Source: Hymenobacter setariae
GTDB taxonomy: Bacteria; Bacteroidota; Bacteroidia; Cytophagales; Hymenobacteraceae
Assembly: GCF_007713685.1 (NCBI RefSeq)
Contig: NZ_VMRJ01000004.1
Span: 655,700 to 719,699 of the forward strand
Direction: 5' to 3'
Length of the DNA stretch: 64,000 nt
The translations under genes and the position numbers were made by a program. The notes beneath the pieces are model-generated. The model was not told the origin of the DNA. It made no database searches and was given only the letters and a program-made list of their open reading frames with translations. Below, one piece after another: positions 1-8,646 of this stretch (positions within the stretch are counted from its first letter, which is position 1; every line of letters starts with the position of its first letter).

Positions 1-119
1 GCTCAACCGCGGCGTATGTAATTTGGGCGATATGAGGCCCGAAGTAATCCGACCAGGGGGGCTAGGCCGTACCTTGCTGCTACCTAGCTCTCCTTCCGCA
101 ATTATTACTAGCTTCATTT

Positions 120-554
120 ATGCTCGCGCCAGCCGCTGGCCCGGACGGTAACGCCCAGGCCATTGCGATTCGGCTGCTTGCCCGCGACCCCTTTAGCCAG
201 TGGCTTGGCCTGGCTATCAAGGATGTTCGCCTGGGCTACTGTAGCCTTTGTTTTCGTGTCCGGCCCGATATGCTCAACGGGTTCGGTGCCCTGCATGGCG
301 GGGTCGCTTTTGCGGCGGCCGAGTCGGCGTTTGCGCTGGCGTGCAACACGCACGGCCGCCAGAGCGTGAGCCTCACTGCCACCATGGACTACCTCGAAAC
401 CGGACGCCTCGGCGATGTGCTGCTGGTAGAAGCCCGCGAGGAAAGCCTCAAAGACAAGGTGAGCATGTATTTGCTGCGCCTCACCAACCAGCATGGCACG
501 CTGCTGGCCATGTTTAAGGGCACCGCTTACCGCACGCGCCACGAGCTGCTGTAG
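120..554 (+). CDS. paaI: PaaI-like hotdog-fold thioesterase
   Basis: 144 aa, a single hotdog domain. Residues 51-76 match the E. coli PaaI active-site stretch closely (MLNG...HGG...AFALACN), with the HGG turn at 59-61 and Glu68 where PaaI usually has the catalytic Asp. PaaI hydrolyses hydroxyphenylacetyl-CoA and related aryl or acyl-CoA thioesters in the cytoplasm. No other phenylacetate catabolic gene is visible downstream, and only 119 bases lie upstream in this window, so it may be the tail of a paa operon or a stand-alone acyl-CoA thioesterase. The ATG follows an AT-rich stretch. An antisense open frame across it is a shadow. Confidence 0.8.
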   Translation: MLAPAAGPDGNAQAIAIRLLARDPFSQWLGLAIKDVRLGYCSLCFRVRPDMLNGFGALHGGVAFAAAESAFALACNTHGRQSVSLTATMDYLETGRLGDVLLVEAREESLKDKVSMYLLRLTNQHGTLLAMFKGTAYRTRHELL

Positions 555-651
555 GCCGAACCTAGGGCACTGGAAATTTCGTTGAGCGAATAGGACGGAG
601 TTGCGGCAGGGTTGCCGTATTTTTACCGCCTCCCCACCCTGCTTCGCGCCC

Positions 652-1335
652 GTGTCCGGCTACGTTCTCTTCGTTGATACCGAAACCTCGGGCCTGCCTG
701 CCGACTGGCGGCGCCCGTATGCGGAGCCTGGTGCCTGGCCCCATGTGGCCCAGATAGCCTGGCTGCTTTATGGCCCCGATGGGGAGCTTGTTAAGACTGA
801 GAACCACTACGTGCGTCCCAGCGACTACGACCTTTCGCCGGCTTCGACGCAGATTCATGGCCTCACGCTGGCTTTTCTGCACGACAAGGGCAAGCCGCGC
901 CGCGAGGTAATGCAGCGCTTGCACGACGACCTAGTGCGCTACCAGCCGCTGGTGGTGGGGCACTTTCTAGTGCTCGACTTTCATATGATGGGCGTCAGCT
1001 TTCACCGCTCGGGACTCAGCAACCCGCTGGTGGACTTAGGGTTACCCACCTTCTGCACCATGCGCCTCACCGAGCGCTTTATGCAGCCCATGCGCCAGCA
1101 GTACCTGCGCCTGGCCGAGCTGTATCAACGGCAGTTTGGGCGGCCCATGCTACGCCAGCACGATGCCCTGGCCGACGCCGAAGCCACGGCCCAGTGCTAC
1201 TTCGAGCTACAGCGTACCGGTGACATCGACGCCGAAGCACTGGCTTCACAAGCGCCTATCTTGCCGCCGCCCACCCACGCGGCCCTGGCTGCCGCTCGGC
1301 GCCCCTTCTGGAAGTACTGGCTAGGGATGATTTAA
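652..1335 (+). CDS. DEDDh 3'-5' exonuclease (DnaQ/PolC-epsilon type)
   Basis: Three exonuclease motifs are present: Exo I FVDTETSG just after the chosen start, Exo II HFLVLDF in the middle, and Exo III QHDALADAEAT near the end with the His of the DEDDh class. The family removes 3' nucleotides from DNA or RNA, for proofreading or nucleic-acid turnover. The frame is open back to a TTG at 601. I prefer the GTG at 652 because it puts Exo I at the N-terminus as is usual in the family, so about 227 aa; the start is uncertain. The next gene on the same strand is a DUF294 protein. Exonuclease and DUF294/CBS proteins are often neighbours or fused, which suggests joint work in nucleotide signalling or turnover. 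Confidence 0.8.
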   Translation: MSGYVLFVDTETSGLPADWRRPYAEPGAWPHVAQIAWLLYGPDGELVKTENHYVRPSDYDLSPASTQIHGLTLAFLHDKGKPRREVMQRLHDDLVRYQPLVVGHFLVLDFHMMGVSFHRSGLSNPLVDLGLPTFCTMRLTERFMQPMRQQYLRLAELYQRQFGRPMLRQHDALADAEATAQCYFELQRTGDIDAEALASQAPILPPPTHAALAAARRPFWKYWLGMI

Positions 1336-1353
1336 TTTCGCCCTATTATTCGT

Positions 1354-1469
1354 CTGTCATTGCGAGCGCAACGAAGTGGAGCGCGGCAATCTTTCCTTCA
1401 CGTTAGGAATACTACCTCAACGTGAAGGAAAGATTACCGCGCTCCACTTCGTTGCGCTCGCAATGACAG
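1354..1469. repeat. Palindromic repeat, TGTCATTGCGAGC family
   Basis: Two 51-base arms (1354-1404 and 1419-1469) are reverse complements with one mismatch, around a 14-base spacer. It lies between the exonuclease and DUF294 genes. The same family is at 7581-7691 and 53933-54029. If transcribed it would form a very stable hairpin. Confidence 0.9.
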
Positions 1470-1508
1470 CTATCTGTTGTTATTTGCTGCTCGCTACAAT
1501 TATTACCA

Positions 1509-3413
1509 ATGACTGACCGCCTTGCTTTTTTGCGCACCGTTGAGCCCTTCCACCTGCTGCCGCCCGAGGTGCTGGAAGAAGTGGCCGCCTTGCTGCAGGA
1601 GGTAACCCACCCGCGCGAGGCGCTCATTTACCGCCAGGGCGAAACCAAGCTGCGCGGCGTCGATTTAATTATTGAGGGTGCCTACGACACGTTTTTTTAC
1701 GATGGCCAGCGGCAACGGCGGCTGCCCGAAGTGTACGGCCCCGGCGAGTGCTACGGCGGCGTATCGGTGCTGCTCAACAAGAAGCGCTCGCTGCGCACGG
1801 TGCAGGCACGAGCCGGCACGCGGGTATACTTCCTGCACCGCAACGACTTTCGGAGTCTGTGCCTAGGATACGATTCTTTCTTCCAGTACTTTACAAACCG
1901 CTACGGTAAGCTAATGCTGGACGACGAGTACGCCCAGCTAGTGCACCCCGGCCCGCAGGCGCCCCAGAACTTCATTGCGGCCGACGAGCTATACTCGCGC
2001 CGCATGGGCACCGTGGAGCTGCGCCCCGTACAGGCCTGCCCCGGCAGCACGCCCACTTACGAAGTGGCCCGCCTCATGGCCAAGGCCCGCAGCAGCTGCT
2101 ACTTTGTGCTCGACGAGGCGGGCAAGGACGTGGCGGGCTACGTCACCGACATTACGCTGCGCGACAAGGTGGTGGCCGACCTAGGCGATGCCCGCCTGCC
2201 CATTAGCACCTACATCGACTCGCCGACGCGCTCGGTGAGCAGCGAAGCCTTTGTGTATGAGGCCCTGCTCTTGATGTTCCGAACTAAAACGCGCTACCTG
2301 TTAGTAGAGCAGGATGGTGGCTACCTAGGCTTCATCAGCCGCAATAAGTTGCTGGCCGAGCAGGCGCAGTCGCCCTTCCTATTTATTCAGGGCGTGAAGC
2401 AGGCAGTGTCGCTGCGCGAACTGCGGCGCAACTGGCAGAAGGTGCCGGACATCGTGTTTCAGCTGCTCGACCGCGGCGTGAAGCCCGAAATAGTGAATCA
2501 GGTTATCACAACCGTGGCCGACACTATCGCGCTCAAGGTTATCGAGGACGTGATTCGGGAGATGGGGCCACCGCCGGCCAAGTTCGTGTTCATCGTCCTA
2601 GGTTCGGAAGGGCGGCAGGAGCAAACTCTGCTCACCGACCAGGACAATGCCATCATCTACGAAGACAAGGCCAACGAGCACCGCGAGGAAGTGCGCGACT
2701 ATTTCCTGCGCTTCGCCACGGAGGTTTCGGACCGCCTCAACGAGATTGGCTTTAGCTTCTGCGACGGCGGCTTTATGGCCAAAAACCCGAAGTGGACGCA
2801 CTCGCTCTCGCACTGGAAGCGCAATTACCTAGAGTGGCTGCGCGAGTCGAACCCCGAAAACGTGATGCGCTTCGCGGCATTTTTCGATGTGCGCTACCTC
2901 TACGGCGAGGCCGATATCCTGGATGAGCTGCGCGACTTCTTGGACGTGGAGCTGCAAAAGCCGCTCGACCGCTTCCTGCACTACATGGCCATCAATGCCT
3001 TGCAGTACGAGCCGCCGCTCACGTTTTTCAACAACATTCGCACCTTCGCGGTGGGCGACCAACAGGTGATTAACCTCAAGAAAATTATGTCGCCCATCGT
3101 GGATTTGGTGCGCGTGTTTTCGCTGCAGCATCGCGTCTTTGCCACCAACACGGGCCAGCGCCTAGCAGCGCTACGGCAGCTGGGCGTGTTTAGCGAGAAG
3201 GACTACCAAGAGCTGCTGCAATCGTACTATTACCTCATGGGCATGCGCTTGAAGAAGCAGTCGGTACAGATGATGCAAGACAAAATGCAGCCCGACAACT
3301 ACCTAGACCCGAAGAAACTGACTAAGGTGGAGCGCGTGACGTTGAAGGAAATCTTTAAGGTAATCTCTGATTTTCAGGTCAAAATTAAGGTCAACTTCGC
3401 CAAGCAGCTCTAA
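1509..3413 (+). CDS. cNMP-binding/CBS/DUF294 nucleotidyltransferase-like protein
   Basis: 634 aa with four parts in order: a cyclic-nucleotide-binding-like beta barrel (about 10-125), paired CBS domains (about 165-290), a DUF294 nucleotidyltransferase-like domain whose GSEGRQEQT...DQD motif at 365-379 supplies the Gly-Ser and the two metal-binding Asp, and a helical DUF294 C-terminal domain (about 470-630). The family is thought to be a cytoplasmic protein- or nucleotide-modifying enzyme controlled by cNMP and adenylate binding, related to the GlnD uridylyltransferase fold. The substrate is unknown. It follows the exonuclease gene on the same strand, separated by a large palindromic repeat. 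Confidence 0.85.
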   Translation: MTDRLAFLRTVEPFHLLPPEVLEEVAALLQEVTHPREALIYRQGETKLRGVDLIIEGAYDTFFYDGQRQRRLPEVYGPGECYGGVSVLLNKKRSLRTVQARAGTRVYFLHRNDFRSLCLGYDSFFQYFTNRYGKLMLDDEYAQLVHPGPQAPQNFIAADELYSRRMGTVELRPVQACPGSTPTYEVARLMAKARSSCYFVLDEAGKDVAGYVTDITLRDKVVADLGDARLPISTYIDSPTRSVSSEAFVYEALLLMFRTKTRYLLVEQDGGYLGFISRNKLLAEQAQSPFLFIQGVKQAVSLRELRRNWQKVPDIVFQLLDRGVKPEIVNQVITTVADTIALKVIEDVIREMGPPPAKFVFIVLGSEGRQEQTLLTDQDNAIIYEDKANEHREEVRDYFLRFATEVSDRLNEIGFSFCDGGFMAKNPKWTHSLSHWKRNYLEWLRESNPENVMRFAAFFDVRYLYGEADILDELRDFLDVELQKPLDRFLHYMAINALQYEPPLTFFNNIRTFAVGDQQVINLKKIMSPIVDLVRVFSLQHRVFATNTGQRLAALRQLGVFSEKDYQELLQSYYYLMGMRLKKQSVQMMQDKMQPDNYLDPKKLTKVERVTLKEIFKVISDFQVKIKVNFAKQL

Positions 3414-3474
3414 GCCGCACGTAGTGGCGGAAGCACCCTAGGGCGCAATTTTGGCAGTGCGCTATCTATTAAGG

Positions 3475-3559
3475 TTGTCATGCTGACGAAGGAAGCATCT
3501 TATCACGCGCGCTTAGTGTGTTTCAACACGACAAGATGCTTCCTTCGTCAGCATGGCAA
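3475..3559. repeat. Palindromic repeat, TGTCATGCTGA family
   Basis: 27-base arms (3475-3501 and 3533-3559) with one mismatch. It lies after the DUF294 gene and before the Nudix gene. Related in the arms to the elements at 14241, 30636 and 50691. Confidence 0.85.
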
Positions 3560-3624
3560 TTATTAAAATAAGCGCAACTACTAGTTACCTGTGTTTTATT
3601 GGCTGGTAAGTATCCATTTTTATA

Positions 3625-4314
3625 ATGTCTTCTGATTCTCTGCCTTCTGACCTTGAACAAGCATCGGCCACTACGCCCCCCAGCGCGGCCGACTGGCTGG
3701 CCATCGCGCAACGCTTGCAGGCACTGGCTCAGGCTGGGTTAGCTTACAACCCACCCGTGTTCGATGCCGAGCGCTACGAGGAAGTGCTCGCGCTTAGCCT
3801 CAAGATGATGAGCAACTTATCGGGCCAACCAGTAGCGACGTTTGCGGAGGCATTTGCAGTAGAACATGGCTACCCGACGCCCAAAGTAGACGTGCGAGCG
3901 GTGCTGTTTCGAGGCACCGACGAGGTGCTACTGGTGCAGGAAAAGATAGACGGCGGCCGGTGGTCGCTGCCCGGCGGCTGGGCCGATGTGGGCTCCACTC
4001 CTTTTGAGGTGGCGGTGAAAGAAGCCTGGGAAGAAACCGGCCTCAAAGTGGAAGCCGTGCGCCTATTGGCCCTGTGGGATAAGAAGAAGCACCCTCACCC
4101 ACCGCAGCCCTGGTACGTGTACAAAGTCATGGTACTGTGCCAAGTGGTAGGGGGCACTCTCCAACTAGACACTACCGAAACAACGGGCGTACGCTGGGTG
4201 CACCGCTCCGAGCTGCCCCACTTGGCCCTTTCAACCGACCGCGTAACACTGTCGCAGCTAGAGCAGTTGTTCGATTTTGCCGAGCACCCAGACCTGCCGA
4301 CGCTGTGCGATTAG
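3625..4314 (+). CDS. Nudix hydrolase with N-terminal helical domain
   Basis: 229 aa. Residues about 20-85 match the N-terminal helical domain seen in a subgroup of Nudix enzymes. The Nudix box is at 117-139 (GGWAD...KEAWEETG), with the EExG metal-binding Glu pair intact. Enzymes of this layout usually cleave ADP-ribose or other nucleoside diphosphate derivatives in the cytoplasm; the exact substrate cannot be read from the sequence. It stands alone between a palindrome and a glycosidase gene that starts 39 bases downstream and may be co-transcribed. Confidence 0.85.
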   Translation: MSSDSLPSDLEQASATTPPSAADWLAIAQRLQALAQAGLAYNPPVFDAERYEEVLALSLKMMSNLSGQPVATFAEAFAVEHGYPTPKVDVRAVLFRGTDEVLLVQEKIDGGRWSLPGGWADVGSTPFEVAVKEAWEETGLKVEAVRLLALWDKKKHPHPPQPWYVYKVMVLCQVVGGTLQLDTTETTGVRWVHRSELPHLALSTDRVTLSQLEQLFDFAEHPDLPTLCD

Positions 4315-4353
4315 CGACGGCCCTAGGTGGCCGAAACCTAATTCTTCTTACTT

Positions 4354-5784
4354 ATGCCGCAGTTTCCGGCTGCTGAGGCCCGCGCCGCTACCCTGCCGTG
4401 GATTCGGCTGGCGCCTGATGCGCCGTACTTCCTCACCGATGCGGGCCAGCCGTGGACACCTATCGGGCAGAATGATGCCCTGACCTGGCCTGACCTCATG
4501 GGCTTGTTTCGGCGCCAAAATGTGGCGGCGGTGGAAGGGCACCTAGCCTGGCTAGCCGCGCACGGCGTGACGTGCCTGCGCCTAATGCTGGAATACTGCC
4601 AGACCGAGCACCGCTACCTAGAGCGGCCTCTAGGGCGGTTTCAGCCCAATATGGTGCGGTTTTGGGACGACCTCTTTGCCCTGTGTGAGCGCTACGGCCT
4701 GCGGCTGCTGCTCACGCCCTATGACACCTTTTGGATGAGCCGGCGCTGGCGCCACCACCCCTACAACCGCACCCACGGCGGGCCCTGCACTCAGCGAACG
4801 CAGTGGCTGCGCAACCCCGGCATGCGGCAGGCCATTAAGGACCGGCTGACCTTCGCCACCGAGCGCTGGAGCGGTAGTGGTGCGCTGTTTGCCTGGGACT
4901 TGTGGAATGAGATTGACCCCGTGCACGCCGGCAAGCGCCCGGCCGCGCTGGCTGAATTCGTGAGTGACATTAGCGCGCACCTGCGGGCGGTAGAGCAGCG
5001 CTGCTTTGGCCGGGCGCACCTGCAAACGGTGTCGGTGTTTGGGCCAGTGCTGGGCCACTACCCGGCCGTGGCCGAAGTCATTTTCCGGCACCCGCTGCTT
5101 GATTTTGCCACCACTCACCTCTACGACAAGGCCACCATCGACAACCCCAAGGATACCCTAGGGCCGGCGCTGGCCACCGGCCGGCTCGTGCGCGAGGCCT
5201 TAAGTGAGATGCCCGCCACGCGGCCGTTTTTTGACAGTGAGCACGGGCCCATTTACGCGTTTAACAACCGGCGCCGCACCCTGCCCGAGGCGTTCGACGA
5301 TGCGTATTTCCGGCATATGCAGTGGGCGCACTTTGCCTCGGGCGGCGCGGGTGGTGGGCTGCGCTGGCCTTACCGCCAGCCGCACGTGCTCACCCACGGC
5401 ATGCGGGCGGCGCAGCGCAGCCTAGCGGCCTTTGCGCAGTTGCTCGACTGGCCGAGCTTTCAGCGGCGCAACCTCAATGAGGAAGTGCAAGTTTCTAACC
5501 CGGCTTTTGCGGTCTTTGCCTGCGGCGATGCCCGGCAAGCGGTAGTGTGGCTGCTGCGGCAGGACCGGCTTATTACGCGTCGCGGCACCCGGCGGGCGCC
5601 TAGGTCACAGTTGGGCCAGCTCACTTTGCCAGGGCTGGCGGCTGGTTCTTACACTGTCTATCTGTGGGATACGGCGGCGGGCACCGCCCTAGGGCAATTG
5701 TCGTTACAAGTCACTGGGCAACTCCTGCATATAGATTTGCCGGCCGTCAAAGGTGAATTAGCGCTAGCCATTGTGCCGGCCTAG
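4354..5784 (+). CDS. GH5-like (cellulase-superfamily) glycoside hydrolase
   Basis: 476 aa. A TIM-barrel glycosidase pattern is visible: the acid/base Glu186 in DLWNEID and the likely nucleophile Glu296 in FFDSEHG, spaced as in clan GH-A. A beta-rich tail (about 370-476) resembles the accessory domain of GH5 or GH-A mannanases and cellulases. No signal peptide is seen at the ATG (MPQFPAAEAR...), so it is probably cytoplasmic and would act on imported oligosaccharides or glycosides. No SusC/SusD or CAZyme cluster surrounds it. The substrate is not predictable here. Confidence 0.7.
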   Translation: MPQFPAAEARAATLPWIRLAPDAPYFLTDAGQPWTPIGQNDALTWPDLMGLFRRQNVAAVEGHLAWLAAHGVTCLRLMLEYCQTEHRYLERPLGRFQPNMVRFWDDLFALCERYGLRLLLTPYDTFWMSRRWRHHPYNRTHGGPCTQRTQWLRNPGMRQAIKDRLTFATERWSGSGALFAWDLWNEIDPVHAGKRPAALAEFVSDISAHLRAVEQRCFGRAHLQTVSVFGPVLGHYPAVAEVIFRHPLLDFATTHLYDKATIDNPKDTLGPALATGRLVREALSEMPATRPFFDSEHGPIYAFNNRRRTLPEAFDDAYFRHMQWAHFASGGAGGGLRWPYRQPHVLTHGMRAAQRSLAAFAQLLDWPSFQRRNLNEEVQVSNPAFAVFACGDARQAVVWLLRQDRLITRRGTRRAPRSQLGQLTLPGLAAGSYTVYLWDTAAGTALGQLSLQVTGQLLHIDLPAVKGELALAIVPA

Positions 5785-5819
5785 GTCGCACCAAGTAGCA
5801 TTAATAGCTGTTAAGGGGT

Positions 5820-5906
5820 AGCTCGGACTTTGTAGCGCGAGCGTAGCAATCATCCTACGTTCACCTGCGTACCGCTCGCTGCGCTCACGCTCGGACTACA
5901 AAGCTC
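5820..5906. repeat. Imperfect palindromic repeat, CTTTGTAGTCCGCG family (degenerate)
   Basis: The left part carries CGGACTTTGTAG and the right part CGGACTACAAAG, with partly paired GAGCG-rich inner sequence. It is a degenerate relative of the elements at 29957 and 44743. It lies just upstream of selO. Confidence 0.65.
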
Positions 5907-5936
5907 AGGCTACTTCTCCACTTTACTTTGATTTCA

Positions 5937-7535
5937 ATGGCTACTGCCCTTCAGCTTGACCAAGCTACTTTCGAAAACCCTTTTGTAGACGAACTGCGTG
6001 GCGAGGTGTCAGGCAATAAAGGCTCGCGGCAGGTGCCCGGCTACCACTATTCGCGGGTGACGCCGACCCCGGTGCGCGAGCCCAAGCTGCTGGCGTGGTC
6101 CGATGAGCTGGGCGACTACCTAGGACTGGCTAAGCCCGTAGGGCGCGGGGCCGCGGAGTCTATTTTGGGCGGCAACATTCTGCTGCCCAGCATGAAGCCT
6201 TTTGCGGCGCGCTACGGCGGGCACCAGTTTGGCAACTGGGCGGGGCAGCTTGGCGATGGCCGGGCTATCTCGCTGGGCCAAGTGGCGGCCACCGACGGTT
6301 CGCCTTGGGAGATTCAGCTCAAGGGCGCCGGCCCTACCCCCTACTCGCGCCGGGCCGATGGCCGGGCCGTATTGCGCTCGTCGGTGCGCGAGTTTTTGTG
6401 CAGCGAGGCCATGCACTACCTCGGTGTGCCCACCACACGGGCGCTGAGCCTAGTCGCCACCGGTGATGAAGTGGTGCGCGACATGTTTTATAACGGCAAT
6501 GCCCGGCCCGAGCCCGGCGCCATTGTGGCGCGAGTGGCGCCTACGTTCATCCGCTTTGGCAACTTCCAGATAATGGCGGCCCTCGGCGAAATGGACAACC
6601 TGCGCGCGCTCGCCGACTACGTTATTAGGCACCACTACCCCGAGCTGGGCGAACCCTCGCTTGAGGTGTACGTGCGCTGGTTTGAGGAAGTAGCCCGGCG
6701 CACGGCCGTGATGGTAGCGCACTGGATGACCGTGGGCTTCGTGCACGGCGTGATGAACACCGACAATATGTCGATTCTAGGCGTCACTATCGACTACGGC
6801 CCCTACGGCTGGCTCGAACCCTACGACCCCGACTGGACGCCCAACACCACCGACTTTGGCTCGCGGCGCTACGCCTTTGGCCAGCAGCCCCACGTGGCCA
6901 TGTGGAACCTGATGGCCCTGGCGCAAGCCCTAGGGCCACTGGTGGCCGACCCGCAAGCCCTACGCGCCGGCCTCGACGTGTACGCCGACACCTTCTCCGC
7001 CACCCAGCACGAGCTGCTACTACGTAAGCTCGGCCTCACCGCGCTCGACAACGCCAGCGACCATGCTCTCACTGAGGCGCTGCCCGCTGCTCTCGCCGAA
7101 GCCGAGGCCGATATGACCATTTTCTTCCGGCAGCTTTCCTACTTGCCGGCCGCGCTGCTGACGGCTGAAGCCCAAGAAGAAAAGCTGTTTAACGAACTAC
7201 TCGCGCAGTCTACTTATACCGACGCGCCGGGCGCAGACCTAGGCCTGCGTGAGTGGCTGCACCGCTACGCGCTCCGCCTGCGGCAGGAAACGGCTAGCCC
7301 GGAGACTATCCAGGAAGGTATGCTGGCCGCTAACCCCAAATATGTGCTGCGCAATTACCTCGCTCAGCAAGCTATTGAGGCAGCCGAGGCTGGTGATTTG
7401 TCGAAACTCAACACACTATTTGAGGTGCTAAAAACTCCATTTGCTGAGCATCCCGAGCATGAGGAGCTAGCCGCGAAGCGGCCCGAATGGGCTCAGGATA
7501 AGCCCGGCTGCGCCACGTTGTCGTGCAGTTCGTAG
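5937..7535 (+). CDS. selO: Protein adenylyltransferase SelO (YdiU/UPF0061)
   Basis: 532 aa from the ATG at 5937; an upstream TTG at 5928 would add three residues. The family hallmark YGGHQFGNWAGQLGDGRA is present, and the C-terminus ends in CSS, the position where eukaryotic SelO carries selenocysteine. SelO has a pseudokinase fold that binds ATP in a flipped orientation and transfers AMP to Ser, Thr or Tyr of target proteins, linked to oxidative stress. It is monocistronic: a palindrome lies on each side. Confidence 0.95.
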   Translation: MATALQLDQATFENPFVDELRGEVSGNKGSRQVPGYHYSRVTPTPVREPKLLAWSDELGDYLGLAKPVGRGAAESILGGNILLPSMKPFAARYGGHQFGNWAGQLGDGRAISLGQVAATDGSPWEIQLKGAGPTPYSRRADGRAVLRSSVREFLCSEAMHYLGVPTTRALSLVATGDEVVRDMFYNGNARPEPGAIVARVAPTFIRFGNFQIMAALGEMDNLRALADYVIRHHYPELGEPSLEVYVRWFEEVARRTAVMVAHWMTVGFVHGVMNTDNMSILGVTIDYGPYGWLEPYDPDWTPNTTDFGSRRYAFGQQPHVAMWNLMALAQALGPLVADPQALRAGLDVYADTFSATQHELLLRKLGLTALDNASDHALTEALPAALAEAEADMTIFFRQLSYLPAALLTAEAQEEKLFNELLAQSTYTDAPGADLGLREWLHRYALRLRQETASPETIQEGMLAANPKYVLRNYLAQQAIEAAEAGDLSKLNTLFEVLKTPFAEHPEHEELAAKRPEWAQDKPGCATLSCSS

Positions 7536-7580
7536 GGCTGCATATGCAGAGTGCGCCCCTTAGTTTATAATCTATCATAA

Positions 7581-7691
7581 ACACGCATGTCATTGCGAGC
7601 GCAGCGAAGCAATCTTTCCTTACACCGTCTGGCTTACGTCAGCTAACGTGAAGGAAAGATTGCTTCGCTACGCTCGCAATGACATGCGTGT
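7581..7691. repeat. Palindromic repeat, TGTCATTGCGAGC family
   Basis: 41-base arms (7581-7621 and 7651-7691) with one mismatch. It lies between the convergent selO and alpha/beta hydrolase genes, where it could also act as a bidirectional terminator. Core shared with 1354-1469. Confidence 0.9.
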
Positions 7692-7725
7692 CTTGATGTT
7701 GAAACCGCTTTGTCTCCCGTAAGAG

Positions 7726-8481
7726 CTAGTGGTCGAAGGCTGCATCCAGCAAGTGGCGCACGGCGCGGCGCGTGTCGGCGGGCCGCTCGATGAAGCCTAG
7801 GTGGCCTACGCCTGCCAGCCACACCACGGTGCAGTAGTCGGGCAGTAGGCTTTCCTCGTGGGTCTTTTCGGGCGGCACGGCATGGTCGTCTTTGCCCGCA
7901 ATGAAGAGCACGGGGTAAGTAGCTTTTTCGAGTACCGCCCGGCGGTCGGGGCGCTGGGCCATGGCGTCGAGGCTACCTAGGGCCACGGCCAGCGGCATTG
8001 CCGCCGCGATGGCTTGCAGCTGCTCGATAGCATCGGTCAGCGACTCGCGGTGCACGGGCGACAGCTGAGACTGCAAAAACTCTTCGGCGTAGGCAGCCAC
8101 GCCGTGCTCCTCCAGGAAGGTGCGGTTGCGCGCCCGGTGCTCGGCGTCGTGCGCACTATCGGGCAAAGCAGACGAATGAAACAGCCCTAGGCCGGCCACC
8201 AGGCCCGGGTACTTTTCGGCAAATGCCAGCGCCACGTAGCCGCCCATACTGTGGCCCACCAGTACAGCGCGCCCTACACCGGCGGCAGCTAACTCGGCTC
8301 GCACGGCATCCGCCGCGGCTTCGAGGCTGTAGTCGGGGGCTGCATCAGCAGGGCCGTAGCCGGGCAAGGCGGGCGTGAGCACTTGGTAATCGCGGAAGTG
8401 GTCATCTAGGAAGTCAGGCCAGATGGCTGGGCTTTCGAGGTAGCCGTGCAGAAAAACGACGGTTGGCAGAGGAGTGCTCAT
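7726..8481 (-). CDS. Alpha/beta hydrolase
   Basis: 251 aa from the ATG at 8481. The open frame extends further upstream, but the domain begins at the MSTPLPTVVFLHGY segment. Oxyanion-hole HG is at 12-13, the nucleophile elbow GHSMGG has Ser78, a late GKDDH supplies the acid, and GVGHLGF the catalytic His. It is a soluble esterase- or lyase-like hydrolase of the proline-iminopeptidase/BioH type. Substrate unknown. The gene is divergent from rtcB, with a shared 165-base spacer. Confidence 0.85.
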   Translation of the reverse strand: MSTPLPTVVFLHGYLESPAIWPDFLDDHFRDYQVLTPALPGYGPADAAPDYSLEAAADAVRAELAAAGVGRAVLVGHSMGGYVALAFAEKYPGLVAGLGLFHSSALPDSAHDAEHRARNRTFLEEHGVAAYAEEFLQSQLSPVHRESLTDAIEQLQAIAAAMPLAVALGSLDAMAQRPDRRAVLEKATYPVLFIAGKDDHAVPPEKTHEESLLPDYCTVVWLAGVGHLGFIERPADTRRAVRHLLDAAFDH

Positions 8482-8646
8482 GGGGCCCTGCATACGCGCG
8501 CAGCAGGCGCCTGTTCGATAAAAATTGGATGGGCGGCACCTTAGCAGAACGGTAGCATTGGGGGTGGGCACCTAGGCTGGCGCTAGGCTCGGCCATAACT
8601 CCGCAGCCCTGGGCCGCGCTATAAACGGGCCACTATTTCCTACCCT

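Noticed and set aside
1..119. Possible gene tail at the window start
   Set aside because: Too short and without a convincing frame.
5820..5906. Promoter with TACTTTG just before selO
   Set aside because: One base short of the TAnnTTTG pattern and too near the start codon to be convincing.
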